Shown: in pieces, positions 25,778 to 34,659 of the stretch
How the letters are laid out: the number at the start of each line of letters is the position of its first letter
Position numbering within the stretch: the first letter of the stretch is position 1
Assembly: GCF_025398155.2 (NCBI RefSeq)
Contig: NZ_CP104562.2
Coordinates: 2,232,001 to 2,296,000, forward strand
Direction of reading: 5' to 3'
DNA from: Roseateles amylovorans
GTDB taxonomy: Bacteria; Pseudomonadota; Gammaproteobacteria; Burkholderiales; Burkholderiaceae_C
DNA: 64,000 nt
The notes under the pieces: generated by a model
Told to the model about the DNA's origin: nothing
Database searches by the model: none
Seen by the model: the letters and a program-made list of their open reading frames with translations, nothing else
Program-made: the position numbers and the translations under genes

Positions 25778-27736
25778 ATGAGCGACAAGATCTATCCCCC
25801 TCCCGCGTCCGCCGTCCAAGGCGCGCATGTGTCCGGCATGGCCGCCTATGAAGCGCTGTGCAAGGAAGCCGAGACCGACTACACCGGCTACTGGGCTCGC
25901 CTGGCGCGCGAACTGCTGACCTGGCAAAAGCCCTTCACCCAGGTGCTGAACGACAGCGATGCCCCCTTCTTCAAATGGTTCGAGGACGGTCAGCTCAACG
26001 CCAGCGTGAACTGCCTGGACCGCCATGTCGACGCCGGCCGCGGCGATCGGGTGGCGCTGATCTTCGAAGCGGATGACGGCGCCGTCACCCGCGTCACCTA
26101 TGCCGAGCTGCTGGCCAAGGTGTGCCAGTTGGCCAATGCGCTCAAGGCGCGCGGCGTCAAGAAGGGCGATCGCGTGGTGATCTACATGCCGATGTCGATC
26201 GAAGGCGTGGTGGCGATGCAGGCCTGTGCCCGCATCGGCGCGACGCATTCGGTGGTGTTCGGCGGGTTTTCGGCCCAATCGCTGCGGGACCGGGTCCAGG
26301 ATGCGGGCGCGGTGATGATCCTCACGGCCGACGAGCAGCAACGCGGCGGCAAGTCGCTGCCGCTCAAGAGCATCGTCGACGAGGCCCTGGCCGATCACAG
26401 CTGCCCGACGATCAAGGACGTCATCGTCTACCGCCGCACCGGCGGCACGGTGGGCTGGGTGGCCGGCCGCGATCAGTGGCTGCATGAGGTGGTGGCCGAT
26501 CAACCGACCACCTGCGCTCCCGAGTGGGTGGAGGCGGAGCACCCGCTGTTCCTGCTCTATACCTCCGGGTCCACCGGCAAACCCAAGGGCGTGCAGCACA
26601 GCACCGGCGGCTACCTGCTGCATGCGGCGCTGACCACCAAGTGGACCTTCGACCTCAAGGACAGCGACATCTTCTGGTGTACCGCCGACATCGGCTGGGT
26701 GACGGGCCACACCTACATCACCTACGGTCCGCTGGCGCTGGGCGGCACCGAGATGGTCTTTGAAAGCATCCCGACCTATCCCGACGCGGCCCGCTTCTGG
26801 AAGATGATCGAGAAGCACAAGGTCACCATCTTCTACACCGCGCCGACGGCCATCCGCTCGCTGATCAAGGCCGCGGAAACCAACGATGCGGTGCATCCGA
26901 AGCATTCGGACCTGACCTCGCTGCGCATCCTGGGCTCGGTCGGCGAGCCGATCAATCCGGCTGCCTGGGAGTGGTACCACCAGCATGTGGGCGGCGGCCG
27001 CTGCCCGATCGTGGACACCTTCTGGCAGACGGAAACCGGCGGCCACATGATCACGCCGCTGCCGGGTGCGACGCCGTTGGTGCCGGGCTCCTGCACCTTG
27101 CCCTTCCCGGGCATCACCGCCGCCATCGTTGACGAGACCGGCAACGATGTGCCGAACGGGCAGGGCGGCATCCTGGTGGTCAAGAAGCCGTGGCCGTCGA
27201 TGATCCGCACCATCTACGGCGATCCGGAGCGCTTCAAGAAGAGCTACTACCCGCCCGAGCTGAAGGGCTACTACCTGGCCGGCGACGGTGCGATCCGCGA
27301 CGAGAAGACCGGCTACTTCACCATCACCGGCCGGATCGACGATGTGTTGAACGTGTCCGGCCACCGCATGGGCACGATGGAGATCGAGTCGGCCCTGGTC
27401 GGCTGCACCGAGCTGGTGGCCGAGGCCGCGGTGGTGGGGCGCCCCGACGACACGACCGGTGAGGCGATCTGCGCCTTCGTCGTGCTCAAGCGTCCGCGTC
27501 CCAGTGGCGACGAGGCCAAGGCCATCGCCAAGCAATTGCGGGACTGGGTGGCCAAGGAGATCGGTCCGATCGCCAAGCCCAAGGACATCCGATTCGGGGA
27601 CAACCTGCCCAAGACCCGCAGCGGCAAGATCATGCGACGACTGCTGCGTTCGGTCGCCAAGGGAGAGACTGTCACCCAGGACACCTCGACCCTGGAGAAC
27701 CCCGCCATCCTGGAACAACTCGGTCAGGCCTACTGA
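25778..27736 (+). CDS. acs: Acetyl-CoA synthetase
   Basis: A 652-residue AMP-forming acetate-CoA ligase. Motifs are LYTSGSTGKPKGV (ATP binding), WCTADIGWVTGH, DTFWQTETGG, YYLAGDGA and GRIDDVLNVSGHRMGT. Near the end, PKTRSGKIMRRLLR contains the Lys that is acetylated by Pat-type enzymes and reactivated by CobB in other bacteria. It activates acetate for the TCA cycle. The length is typical. The ATG follows a GGAGACAAA site and the transcript ends at a strong terminator at 27763. Confidence 0.97.
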   Translation: MSDKIYPPPASAVQGAHVSGMAAYEALCKEAETDYTGYWARLARELLTWQKPFTQVLNDSDAPFFKWFEDGQLNASVNCLDRHVDAGRGDRVALIFEADDGAVTRVTYAELLAKVCQLANALKARGVKKGDRVVIYMPMSIEGVVAMQACARIGATHSVVFGGFSAQSLRDRVQDAGAVMILTADEQQRGGKSLPLKSIVDEALADHSCPTIKDVIVYRRTGGTVGWVAGRDQWLHEVVADQPTTCAPEWVEAEHPLFLLYTSGSTGKPKGVQHSTGGYLLHAALTTKWTFDLKDSDIFWCTADIGWVTGHTYITYGPLALGGTEMVFESIPTYPDAARFWKMIEKHKVTIFYTAPTAIRSLIKAAETNDAVHPKHSDLTSLRILGSVGEPINPAAWEWYHQHVGGGRCPIVDTFWQTETGGHMITPLPGATPLVPGSCTLPFPGITAAIVDETGNDVPNGQGGILVVKKPWPSMIRTIYGDPERFKKSYYPPELKGYYLAGDGAIRDEKTGYFTITGRIDDVLNVSGHRMGTMEIESALVGCTELVAEAAVVGRPDDTTGEAICAFVVLKRPRPSGDEAKAIAKQLRDWVAKEIGPIAKPKDIRFGDNLPKTRSGKIMRRLLRSVAKGETVTQDTSTLENPAILEQLGQAY

Positions 27737-27762
27737 CACAGCCGTCAACCCCGCCGACACGA

Positions 27763-27790
27763 AGCCCCGCCTTGGCGGGGCTTTTTCTTT
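27763..27790 (+). terminator. Rho-independent terminator of acs
   Basis: A perfect 9-base-pair stem AGCCCCGCC/GGCGGGGCT with a TT loop is followed by TTTTCTTT, 26 bases after the acs stop. Confidence 0.92.
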
Positions 27791-28000
27791 GCTTGTTCGG
27801 GCTTGCCACACGGAACTCCGTGGGGCGATGACTCCCACTTGCCATAAACCAAGTGCGCCGTACTTGATCGTGCTGTGGAACTCATGAAGGCATGGGCGAA
27901 GAATGCGGCGCTCCGCTCCGGAAGCTCGATACAGGGCTCATCGGAGCAACCTCCGGCCTGTCCGGAGTTTCGTCGTCGGGAAATTCGCAAGGAGTCGTTC

Positions 28001-28549
28001 GTGGAGTTTGCTTTCCATCTCAAATACCAGCTGTCCGCCGAGGACAGTGATCGGAATGATGTCGTTGAACGACTCATCGAGACGGGATGCGGTGATGCGC
28101 TGATCCGGACCGGCCAGCCGGGGCGGCTGTCGCTGTCATTCATCCGCCCCGCGCCCAACGCGGACGCTGCGGTGTTGGGCGCGCTCCATGCGGTGAAGCG
28201 AGCGGTGCCCTCGGTGCGTCTGATCGAGGTCGGTCCCGATCTGGTCGGGCTGACCGATGTGGCCGAACTGGTGGGGGTCTCGCGCCAGAACATGCGCAAG
28301 CTCATGCTCACCCATGCGTCCAGCTTTCCGCCGCCGATGCATGAGGGCAATGCATCGTCGGTCTGGCATCTGTCGCATGTGCTGGGTTGGCTCAAGTCTC
28401 GCGGGCATTACTCGCTCGATGCCAGCGTGATGGACATCTCCCGCATCGCCATGCAGGTCAACCTGGCCAAGGAGATGCTGCACATGGAGGGCGAGCATCA
28501 GGCGCTTCGCAACCTGCTGCGTGCCGCGGTCGGCGGCGGGGTCTCATGA
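28001..28549 (+). CDS. Helix-turn-helix DNA-binding protein
   Basis: A 182-residue protein. The GTG at 28001 with AAGGAG 7 bases upstream is preferred to the upstream ATG at 27875, because the added 42 residues look non-coding. The N-terminal half contains an alpha/beta domain (FAFHLKYQLSAED). A MerR/excisionase-like helix-turn-helix lies near residues 82-105 (LVGLTDVAELVGVSRQNMRK), followed by a wing-like WHLSHVLGWLKSRGHY. The C-terminal part is helical. It may be a transcriptional regulator; its targets are unknown. It is alone and ends before a bidirectional terminator at 28687. Confidence 0.72.
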   Translation: MEFAFHLKYQLSAEDSDRNDVVERLIETGCGDALIRTGQPGRLSLSFIRPAPNADAAVLGALHAVKRAVPSVRLIEVGPDLVGLTDVAELVGVSRQNMRKLMLTHASSFPPPMHEGNASSVWHLSHVLGWLKSRGHYSLDASVMDISRIAMQVNLAKEMLHMEGEHQALRNLLRAAVGGGVS

Positions 28550-28686
28550 CGGGAAAATGCGACAGTTGGTCGACGGATCGACAAGATGACATCACTGCAA
28601 CGCCTGCTCACAACTGTCGAACAGCGTCCGTGGGGACCGCACCGCAGACCGATGATCGTCGCTCACCGGATCGGCGCCCGCCAAGC

Positions 28687-28713
28687 AAAAAGGCCCCTGG
28701 AGGGGCCTTTTTT
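28687..28713. terminator. Bidirectional terminator
   Basis: AAAAAGGCCCCT and AGGGGCCTTTTTT form a perfect stem with a GG loop and A/T runs on both sides. It lies between the convergent HTH and cytochrome c genes. Confidence 0.9.
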
Positions 28714-28778
28714 GGTCGGGGGCGACATCCGGTGTCGCCCGCGTGGTCAGCGCCGGGCCATGGCCCAGCCGGACCGAC

Positions 28779-29090
28779 TCACTTCAGTGTCATCACCCAC
28801 TTGGCAAGCTGCTCGGCCTCTGCCGGGCTGACTTGCGCGTTGGCGGGCATCGGGACCGGGCCCCAGACGCCCGAGCCCCCCTTGATGATCTTCTCGGAGA
28901 GCTTCTTGACGGCGTCCTTGTCGCTGGCGTACTTCGCAGCGACGTCCTTGTAGGCCGGACCGACCAGCTTCTTGTCCACCGCATGGCAGGCCATGCAGTT
29001 CTTCTTCTGGGCCAGCTCCGGGCTGGCGAAGGCGGGGGAGAAAACGGCTGAGGCGGCAAGTGCCGCACAGGCGATCAAGGCGTTTTTCAT
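28779..29090 (-). CDS. Periplasmic class I cytochrome c (c551/c552 type)
   Basis: A 103-residue protein with a signal peptide (MKN, hydrophobic core, AFAS cleavage near residue 23). The haem-binding motif CMACH is at residues 32-36 and the distal Met ligand lies in GPVPMPAN. The last helix, EAEQLAKWVMTL, is typical. It carries electrons in the periplasm, probably to a terminal oxidase or a denitrification or peroxidase enzyme. It is transcribed alone and divergent from the Trp-rich protein gene. Confidence 0.95.
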   Translation of the reverse strand: MKNALIACAALAASAVFSPAFASPELAQKKNCMACHAVDKKLVGPAYKDVAAKYASDKDAVKKLSEKIIKGGSGVWGPVPMPANAQVSPAEAEQLAKWVMTLK

Positions 29091-29243
29091 GGCATCCTTT
29101 CAGATCCTGCCGGGAGGAAACGGTTCGCCCTGTCGACAAGCATCCGCATCAGACGGTTCTTGTGGCTGGGGCGTTGGCCGGGCTCGGGCGATTGTAGTGT
29201 TGGGGACGCCGCTGCGCTGGCGAGGGTCGCGAGGAGAAACGAG

Positions 29244-29492
29244 ATGTGGTTGATCGTCATAGGTGTGTTGTTGCTACTGCTCAAACTTGGCGAAGTGGGG
29301 CCGGTGGGTGACTTGAGTTGGTGGTGGGTGCTGTCGCCGTTCCTGGCCGCGGTGCTGTGGTGGGAATTCGCCGACAAAACCGGCTACACCAAGCGCAAGG
29401 AGATGGAGAAGCTGGACGAGCGCAAAGAAGCCCGCCGTCAGAAATCCATGGTCGCCATGGGCAAGGACGAGAAGACCCGCCGTCGCCGCTGA
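29244..29492 (+). CDS. Small Trp-rich membrane protein (TIGR04438)
   Basis: An 82-residue protein from the ATG at 29244 with a GAGGAG site. It begins with a hydrophobic helix (MWLIVIGVLLLLLKLGEVG), has a second segment with four Trp (LSWWWVLSPFLAAVLWWEF), and then a strongly basic cytoplasmic tail (KRKEMEKLDERKEARR and KTRRRR). This is the pattern of a small protein family restricted to Burkholderiales and relatives whose function is unknown. A hairpin terminator follows at 29522. Confidence 0.88.
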   Translation: MWLIVIGVLLLLLKLGEVGPVGDLSWWWVLSPFLAAVLWWEFADKTGYTKRKEMEKLDERKEARRQKSMVAMGKDEKTRRRR

Positions 29493-29521
29493 GCCGAAGT
29501 CCTCGCGGTAGCGCCAAAGGA

Positions 29522-29546
29522 AAGAGCCGCTCTGGGCGGCTCTTCG
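29522..29546. terminator. Terminator between convergent genes
   Basis: A perfect 9-base-pair stem AAGAGCCGC/GCGGCTCTT with a 5-base loop lies between the stops of the Trp-rich protein gene and ilvD. Confidence 0.75.
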
Positions 29547-29564
29547 TGATTCATTGCGGCGCGT

Positions 29565-31310
29565 TCAGTCGAATTTGTCCAGCACCGCGCCCGAGCTGGC
29601 GCTGGAGGCGGACTTGGCGAACTTCGCCAGCACGCCGCGCGTATAGCGCGGTGCGGGCTGCCGCCAGGCGGCCTTGCGGCGTGCCAGTTCGGCATCGTCC
29701 ACATTGAGCTGCAGCAGCAGCTTCAGGGCGTCGATGGTGATGAGGTCGCCTTCCTGGATCAGTGCGATCGCCCCACCTTCGTAGGCTTCCGGCGCCACAT
29801 GGCCGACCACCATGCCCCAGGTGCCGCCCGAGAACCGACCATCGGTGATCAGGCCGACACTCTCGCCCAGACCTTGACCGATCAGTGCGCCGGTGGGCGC
29901 CAGCATTTCGGGCATGCCCGGTCCGCCCTTGGGGCCGAGATAGCGCAGCACCATCACATCGCCCGCGACGATCTTGCCCGCCATGATGGCGGCCAGGGCC
30001 GACTGCTCATCGTCGAACACCCGCGCCGGGCCGGTGATCACCGGATTCTTCAGGCCAGTGATCTTCGCGACGCAGCCCTCGGGCGAGAGGTTGCCCTTGA
30101 GAATCGCCAGATGCCCTTGCGGATAGATCGCCTGGTCCACCGGGCGGATGACCTGCTGGTCCGGCGACAGGTCCGGGACCTCGGCCAGGTTCTCCGCCAC
30201 CGTCTTGCCGGTGATGGTGATGCAGTCACCGTGCAGCAGGCCGGCCTTGAGCAATTCCTTCATCACCGCCGGCACGCCGCCCGCTTGGTGCAGGTCCACC
30301 GCCAGGAAGCGGCCGCTGGGCTTGAGGTCGCACAGCACCGGGATCTTCTTGCGCATGCGCTCGAAATCGTCGATGGTCCAGTCCACCTCGCCGGCATGGG
30401 CAATGGCCAGGAAGTGCAGCACCGCATTGGTGGAGCCGCCGGTGGCCATGATCACTGCGACGGCGTTCTCGATCGCTTTCTTGGTGACGATGTCGCGCGG
30501 CTTCAGGTTGGCCTTGACCGCTTCCACCAGCAGGGCCGAGGCCTTCTTGACGTTGTCGACCACCTCGTCTTCGACATTGGACATGCTCGACGAGTAGGGC
30601 AGCGACATGCCCAGGGCTTCGAAGGCCGAGCTCATCGTGTTGGCGGTGTACATGCCGCCGCAGGAGCCGCTGCCGGGAATGGCGCGCTTTTCGATCTGGC
30701 AGAAGTCCTCTTCGCTCATCTTGCCGGCGCTGAACTGGCCGACTGCCTCGAACACGCTGACGATGTTCAGGTCCTGGCCTTTGTAGTGGCCGGGCTTGAT
30801 GGTGCCGCCGTAGATGTAGATGGCCGGCACGTTTGCGCGCAGGATGCCCATCATGCCGCCGGGCATGTTCTTGTCGCAGCCGCCGATGACCATCACGCCG
30901 TCCAACCACTGACCGCCGACGCAGGTTTCCACGCAGTCGGAGATCACTTCCCGCGAGGCCAGCGAGTACTTCATGCCCTCGGTGCCCATGGCCATGCCGT
31001 CGGAGATGGTGGGGGTGCCGAACAGCTGGGCATTCGCGCCGGCGGCCTTCAGGCCGATCACCGCCGCGTCTGCCAATTTCTGCAGGCCGGAATTGCAGGG
31101 CGTGATCGTCGAATGGCCGTTGGCCACGCCGATCATCGGTTTGCCGAAATCCGTCTCCTGATAGCCCATGCCGTAGTACATGGAGCGGTTGGGCGCGCGG
31201 GCCACGCCTTCGGTGATGTGCCGGGAACGGCGGTTGGGCGCGTGCTCGGGGTCGACGGAGGAGGGGGCGGCGTTGGCGCTGGTGGCGTTGTTCTGGGTGG
31301 CGTCGGTCAT
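29565..31310 (-). CDS. ilvD: Dihydroxy-acid dehydratase
   Basis: A 581-residue iron-sulfur enzyme of valine, leucine and isoleucine synthesis that dehydrates dihydroxy acids to 2-keto acids. The ATG at 31310 with a CCAGGA site gives the usual length, so the upstream extension of the frame is rejected. Conserved segments include GVANGHSTITPCNSGL, ETCVGGQWLDGVMVIGGCDKN, GSCGGMYTANTMSSAFEALG and GLITDGRFSGGTWGMVVGH. The first 25 residues are a poorly conserved Ala/Asn-rich leader. It is divergent from a LysR regulator that may control it. Confidence 0.96.
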   Translation of the reverse strand: MTDATQNNATSANAAPSSVDPEHAPNRRSRHITEGVARAPNRSMYYGMGYQETDFGKPMIGVANGHSTITPCNSGLQKLADAAVIGLKAAGANAQLFGTPTISDGMAMGTEGMKYSLASREVISDCVETCVGGQWLDGVMVIGGCDKNMPGGMMGILRANVPAIYIYGGTIKPGHYKGQDLNIVSVFEAVGQFSAGKMSEEDFCQIEKRAIPGSGSCGGMYTANTMSSAFEALGMSLPYSSSMSNVEDEVVDNVKKASALLVEAVKANLKPRDIVTKKAIENAVAVIMATGGSTNAVLHFLAIAHAGEVDWTIDDFERMRKKIPVLCDLKPSGRFLAVDLHQAGGVPAVMKELLKAGLLHGDCITITGKTVAENLAEVPDLSPDQQVIRPVDQAIYPQGHLAILKGNLSPEGCVAKITGLKNPVITGPARVFDDEQSALAAIMAGKIVAGDVMVLRYLGPKGGPGMPEMLAPTGALIGQGLGESVGLITDGRFSGGTWGMVVGHVAPEAYEGGAIALIQEGDLITIDALKLLLQLNVDDAELARRKAAWRQPAPRYTRGVLAKFAKSASSASSGAVLDKFD

Positions 31311-31411
31311 GGCGCGGGTCCTGGCAGGCTGCTTGGAGCGGGCAGTATGCGGTGTCTGCATTCGAGGGTCCAATATATAGTTGGCGCTGTTTTGATTTGT
31401 GGCGCATATCA
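31311..31411. promoter_or_regulatory. ilvD/LysR divergent control region
   Basis: The 101-base gap must hold both promoters. It contains an AT-rich stretch with ATATATAG and ATAT and two GGCGC copies about 18 bases apart (around 31384-31405). This could be the binding site of the LysR protein, but no single T-N11-A box stands out. Confidence 0.45.
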
Positions 31412-32500
31412 ATGATCGAGCTTCGTCCCCTGCGGCAGTTCCTGGTGCTGGCGGAGGAACTCCACTTCGGCCGTGCGGCCGAGCGGCTACACATGACGCA
31501 GCCGCCGTTGAGCCTGGCCGTCCAGAAGCTGGAGGCGCAGCTGGGCGCGCAACTGCTGTCCCGCGGCAGCCGCACCGTTGCTCTGACCGCCGCCGGTCAG
31601 GCCCTGGTGGAGGCCAGCGGCCGGCTGGTGGAACTGGCCGACCAGATCCCGGCGCGGGTGCGGGCCGCGCACAGCGGCGAGGCAGGGCGGCTCAACCTGG
31701 GATTTGTCTCGACCGTCGGATTCGGTGACATGCCACGGTGGCTGCGTCTGTTCCGCGAGGCCCTGCCCGGCGTCAGTTTCAATCTCAAGGAAGCGACGCT
31801 GGACGTCCAACTGCGCGGTTTCGACAGCGGTGAGCTGGATGCGGGCTTTGTCATTCATGCGCCGGGTGCGGCGCCGGACGGCTTCCGGCGCCTGAGGGTC
31901 TCCCGTGAACCGCTGGTGTTGGCGCATGCGCAGGCGTGGTCGCTGGGGACCGTCGCGACGACGATCGGGACATCACTCGGTCACACGGCCAACACGGAAC
32001 TGACCACCAACGCCCACCGTACCGACGCGCCGAAGGGCTCGGATGAAGCGAGACGCCGCACCATCGACCCACGACCAGCCAAAAGCGGCTTGCGGCGGAC
32101 CGCCCGGTCGGCGCGGGAGGCGGGACCGTCGCTGGCGGAGGTGCTGCAGCTGCCGCTCGTGGTGTTCCCCCGAGAGATCGCCCCCTCGCTGTTCGATGCC
32201 TTGTTGGGGTTCTATCGTGCGCATGGCGCCACGCCTCAGATCGCGCAGGAAGCGATCCAGATGCAGACGATCGTGAACCTGGTGTCCGCAGGCATGGGCG
32301 TTGCCTGGGTACCGGCCTCGGTGTGTGCACTGCAGCGGCCGGGTGTGCGTTATCACCCATGGCCCGGTGTGCGGGTACCCTCGTGCGAAACCAGCCTGAT
32401 CTGGCGCGAGGATGCACCGCCGGTGGTGCAACGTTTTGTCGCCCATGTGCGCGAGCAGATCGCCCACGCGGGCGATTCGGATGAAAGGGAAGTGCAGTGA
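31412..32500 (+). CDS. LysR-family regulator with an internal insertion
   Basis: A 362-residue protein from the ATG at 31412. The winged helix-turn-helix is clear (LRQFLVLAEELHFGRAAERLHMTQPPLS). The effector domain starts normally (GRLNLGFVSTVGF) and ends normally (VNLVSAGMGVAWVPASVCAL). Between residues about 176 and 240 there is a stretch of roughly 60 residues, rich in Thr, Arg and Ala, that typical 300-residue LysR proteins lack. It interrupts the link between EPLVLAHA and LPLVVFPREIAPSLFDALL. The gene is divergent from ilvD, which suggests control of branched-chain amino-acid synthesis. Its last bases overlap the next gene. Confidence 0.88.
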   Translation: MIELRPLRQFLVLAEELHFGRAAERLHMTQPPLSLAVQKLEAQLGAQLLSRGSRTVALTAAGQALVEASGRLVELADQIPARVRAAHSGEAGRLNLGFVSTVGFGDMPRWLRLFREALPGVSFNLKEATLDVQLRGFDSGELDAGFVIHAPGAAPDGFRRLRVSREPLVLAHAQAWSLGTVATTIGTSLGHTANTELTTNAHRTDAPKGSDEARRRTIDPRPAKSGLRRTARSAREAGPSLAEVLQLPLVVFPREIAPSLFDALLGFYRAHGATPQIAQEAIQMQTIVNLVSAGMGVAWVPASVCALQRPGVRYHPWPGVRVPSCETSLIWREDAPPVVQRFVAHVREQIAHAGDSDEREVQ

Positions 32501-33570
32501 AGTTGATGACCAAACCCTCCGGGATCTCGAGTGGCCTCGATCGGGGCGAGCCGCGCCTCACCGGCCTGCGGCGAGCGGTGGGCGCGATCGCCCTGCTGGT
32601 TGCGGCGCTGGGCCCTTGGCTGTCGCAACCGGCTCAAGCCGCGATCTTCAAGGATGCCGACATCCAGTCGCTGCTGGATGCCGGGCAGGCCGACGACCTG
32701 GAGAAGCTGGCCAGCCAGCGTCTGAAGTCGCAGCCCGAAGATGCGCAGGCGATTGCGGCGCTGGCGCTCGCGCAGCTGGATCTGGCGGATCCGGCGGCCC
32801 TGCGCCAGAACATCCAGCGACTGGAACAGTGCGTGGAGCGCCACCCGCAAGAGGCCAGCTGCAGCTATGCGCTGGCGCTGGCCCAGGTGATGCAAGTGCG
32901 CAGCGGCAGCAAGTTCAAGGCTTTGGGTGCGCTGGGCAAGGTCAGTGACCTGATGCAGAAGACCATGACGCTGCTGCCCGATGCGCCAGAGCCTCGCAGC
33001 GCCATGCAACAGTACTACCTGGCGCTGCCGAGCTTCATCGGCGGCGGCGAGTCCAAGGCCCGGGCGTTGGAGCAGGGCCTGCAGGACCCGGATCAGGTGC
33101 ATCTGCTGCGGGCGCGGGTGGCTGCATCGAAGAAGGACTGGTCGACGATGGAGCGCGAGCTGCGCGCGGTGCGCACGCAGCGTCCGGAGTTGCTGCTCGA
33201 ACTTCGGCTGTCCTGGAGCGACCTCGGACGTCAATGGATGCACAACGGCCAGCATGCCAAGGCACAGGCCTGGTATGAGGAACTGATCAAGAACCAGCCG
33301 CAGCAGGCCATGGGTTGGTATGGCCTGGGTCGTGTGCTGGACGCGATGGGTCAGTACGACCGCGCAGTGACCGCCTTCGAGCGCGCCAAGGGCCTGCGCG
33401 GCGCAGAGCAGTTGGCACTGGATCAGCGGCAGGGCATCGCGCTGCAGTCCAAGGGTGACAAGGCGGGCGCCCGCGCGGCCTTCGAGCGCGCCATTGCCCA
33501 CCGGCGAGCCAGCGCGAGCAGCGTGGAAGATTGCAAGCGTCGGCTGGCTGAACTCGGTGCGGCCACCTGA
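32497..33570 (+). CDS. Exported tetratricopeptide-repeat protein
   Basis: A 357-residue protein. The GTG at 32497 overlaps the LysR stop (GTGA) and has an AAGGGAAG site; an ATG three codons later is the alternative. A signal peptide with core VGAIALLVAALGPWL is cleaved near AQAA (residue 48). The rest consists of TPR-like helix pairs, including the well-formed GWYGLGRVLDAMGQYDRAVTAFERA near residue 275. It probably acts as a protein-interaction scaffold in the periplasm. Translational coupling to the LysR gene is unexplained. Confidence 0.8.
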   Translation: MKLMTKPSGISSGLDRGEPRLTGLRRAVGAIALLVAALGPWLSQPAQAAIFKDADIQSLLDAGQADDLEKLASQRLKSQPEDAQAIAALALAQLDLADPAALRQNIQRLEQCVERHPQEASCSYALALAQVMQVRSGSKFKALGALGKVSDLMQKTMTLLPDAPEPRSAMQQYYLALPSFIGGGESKARALEQGLQDPDQVHLLRARVAASKKDWSTMERELRAVRTQRPELLLELRLSWSDLGRQWMHNGQHAKAQAWYEELIKNQPQQAMGWYGLGRVLDAMGQYDRAVTAFERAKGLRGAEQLALDQRQGIALQSKGDKAGARAAFERAIAHRRASASSVEDCKRRLAELGAAT

Positions 33571-33742
33571 ACTGGATCCGATCAGTTCTGCTGCAACGAC
33601 CTCGGGACCGTGCCCATCGACCGGCATCACCCGGTGATCGGCTGCGCATGGGGTCGTATGATTCGCGGCTTTTGCGGGTGGCCGTTGGCCGGCCGCCTCG
33701 CTTTCCTCGGCGTCGTCACGACGCACTTCAGGACCTTTGCGC

Positions 33743-34573
33743 ATGTTGGTGCATCCCCAGTTCGACCCGGTGGCCTTCCATATCTGGAAATGGCCGATCC
33801 ATTGGTACGGCCTGACCTATCTGGCCGCGTTTGTTCTGTTCCTGGTGCTGGCCAACCGGCAGGTTGCTCGCCCGTGGCATGCCGCGCGCGGCTGGACCCG
33901 TCGTGATGTGGACGACTTGCTGTTCTACGGCGTGCTGGGCGTGGTGCTGGGCGGCCGTTTCGGCTACGTGCTGTTCTACAAGCCGATGGAATACCTCAGT
34001 CACCCGGGCAACATCCTGGCGGTGTGGCAGGGCGGCATGTCATTCCACGGCGGGCTGCTGGGGGTGATCCTGGCGATGGCCTTCTTCGGTTGGCGCCGGG
34101 GCTATCGCTTTTTCGAGGTGACCGACTTGATCGCGCCCTGCGTGCCGACCGGGCTGGCCATGGGGCGGCTGGGCAACTTCATCAACGGTGAGTTGTGGGG
34201 GCGTCCCGCCGACCCGGGCCTGCCGTGGGCCATGGTGTTTCCGCAGGCGCATGACGCCGTGCTGACACCGCGTCATCCCTCGCAGCTCTACCAGTTCCTG
34301 GGCGAGGGGCTGCTGTTGTTCGTGGTGCTCTGGCTGTTCTCCCGCAAGCCGCGACCGATGGCCGCGATGTCCGGCCTGTTCCTGATCGGCTATGGGCTGA
34401 TGCGCTTCATCGCCGAGTACTTCCGGGAGCCGGACGACTTCCTCGGACTGCGCGCGCTGGGCTGGAGTCAGGGCCAATGGCTGAGCGTGCCGATGATCGT
34501 GGCGGGCATCGTCATGATGGTGTGGGCCTACCGCCGTGCCGCCAAGGCACCGCAGGCTGCGTCGAGCGCCTGA
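33743..34573 (+). CDS. lgt: Prolipoprotein diacylglyceryl transferase
   Basis: A 276-residue inner-membrane enzyme that attaches diacylglycerol to the lipobox Cys of preprolipoproteins. The ATG at 33743 has an AGGA site; the in-frame TTG two codons earlier is less likely. Seven hydrophobic segments are seen. Family motifs are GGRFGYVLFYKP, SFHGGLLGV and the Lgt signature GLAMGRLGNFINGELWGRP, plus HPSQLYQ and RFIAEYFREPD. It is transcribed with the downstream exonuclease gene or alone. Confidence 0.96.
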   Translation: MLVHPQFDPVAFHIWKWPIHWYGLTYLAAFVLFLVLANRQVARPWHAARGWTRRDVDDLLFYGVLGVVLGGRFGYVLFYKPMEYLSHPGNILAVWQGGMSFHGGLLGVILAMAFFGWRRGYRFFEVTDLIAPCVPTGLAMGRLGNFINGELWGRPADPGLPWAMVFPQAHDAVLTPRHPSQLYQFLGEGLLLFVVLWLFSRKPRPMAAMSGLFLIGYGLMRFIAEYFREPDDFLGLRALGWSQGQWLSVPMIVAGIVMMVWAYRRAAKAPQAASSA

Positions 34574-34659
34574 GCGACGCTTCGCTTCACCCCGCCCATG
34601 AACCGCCGGGCTCCCTCGGGGCGGTGCTTTGATTGACGCCTGACGTTGAGGCAAGAGTG

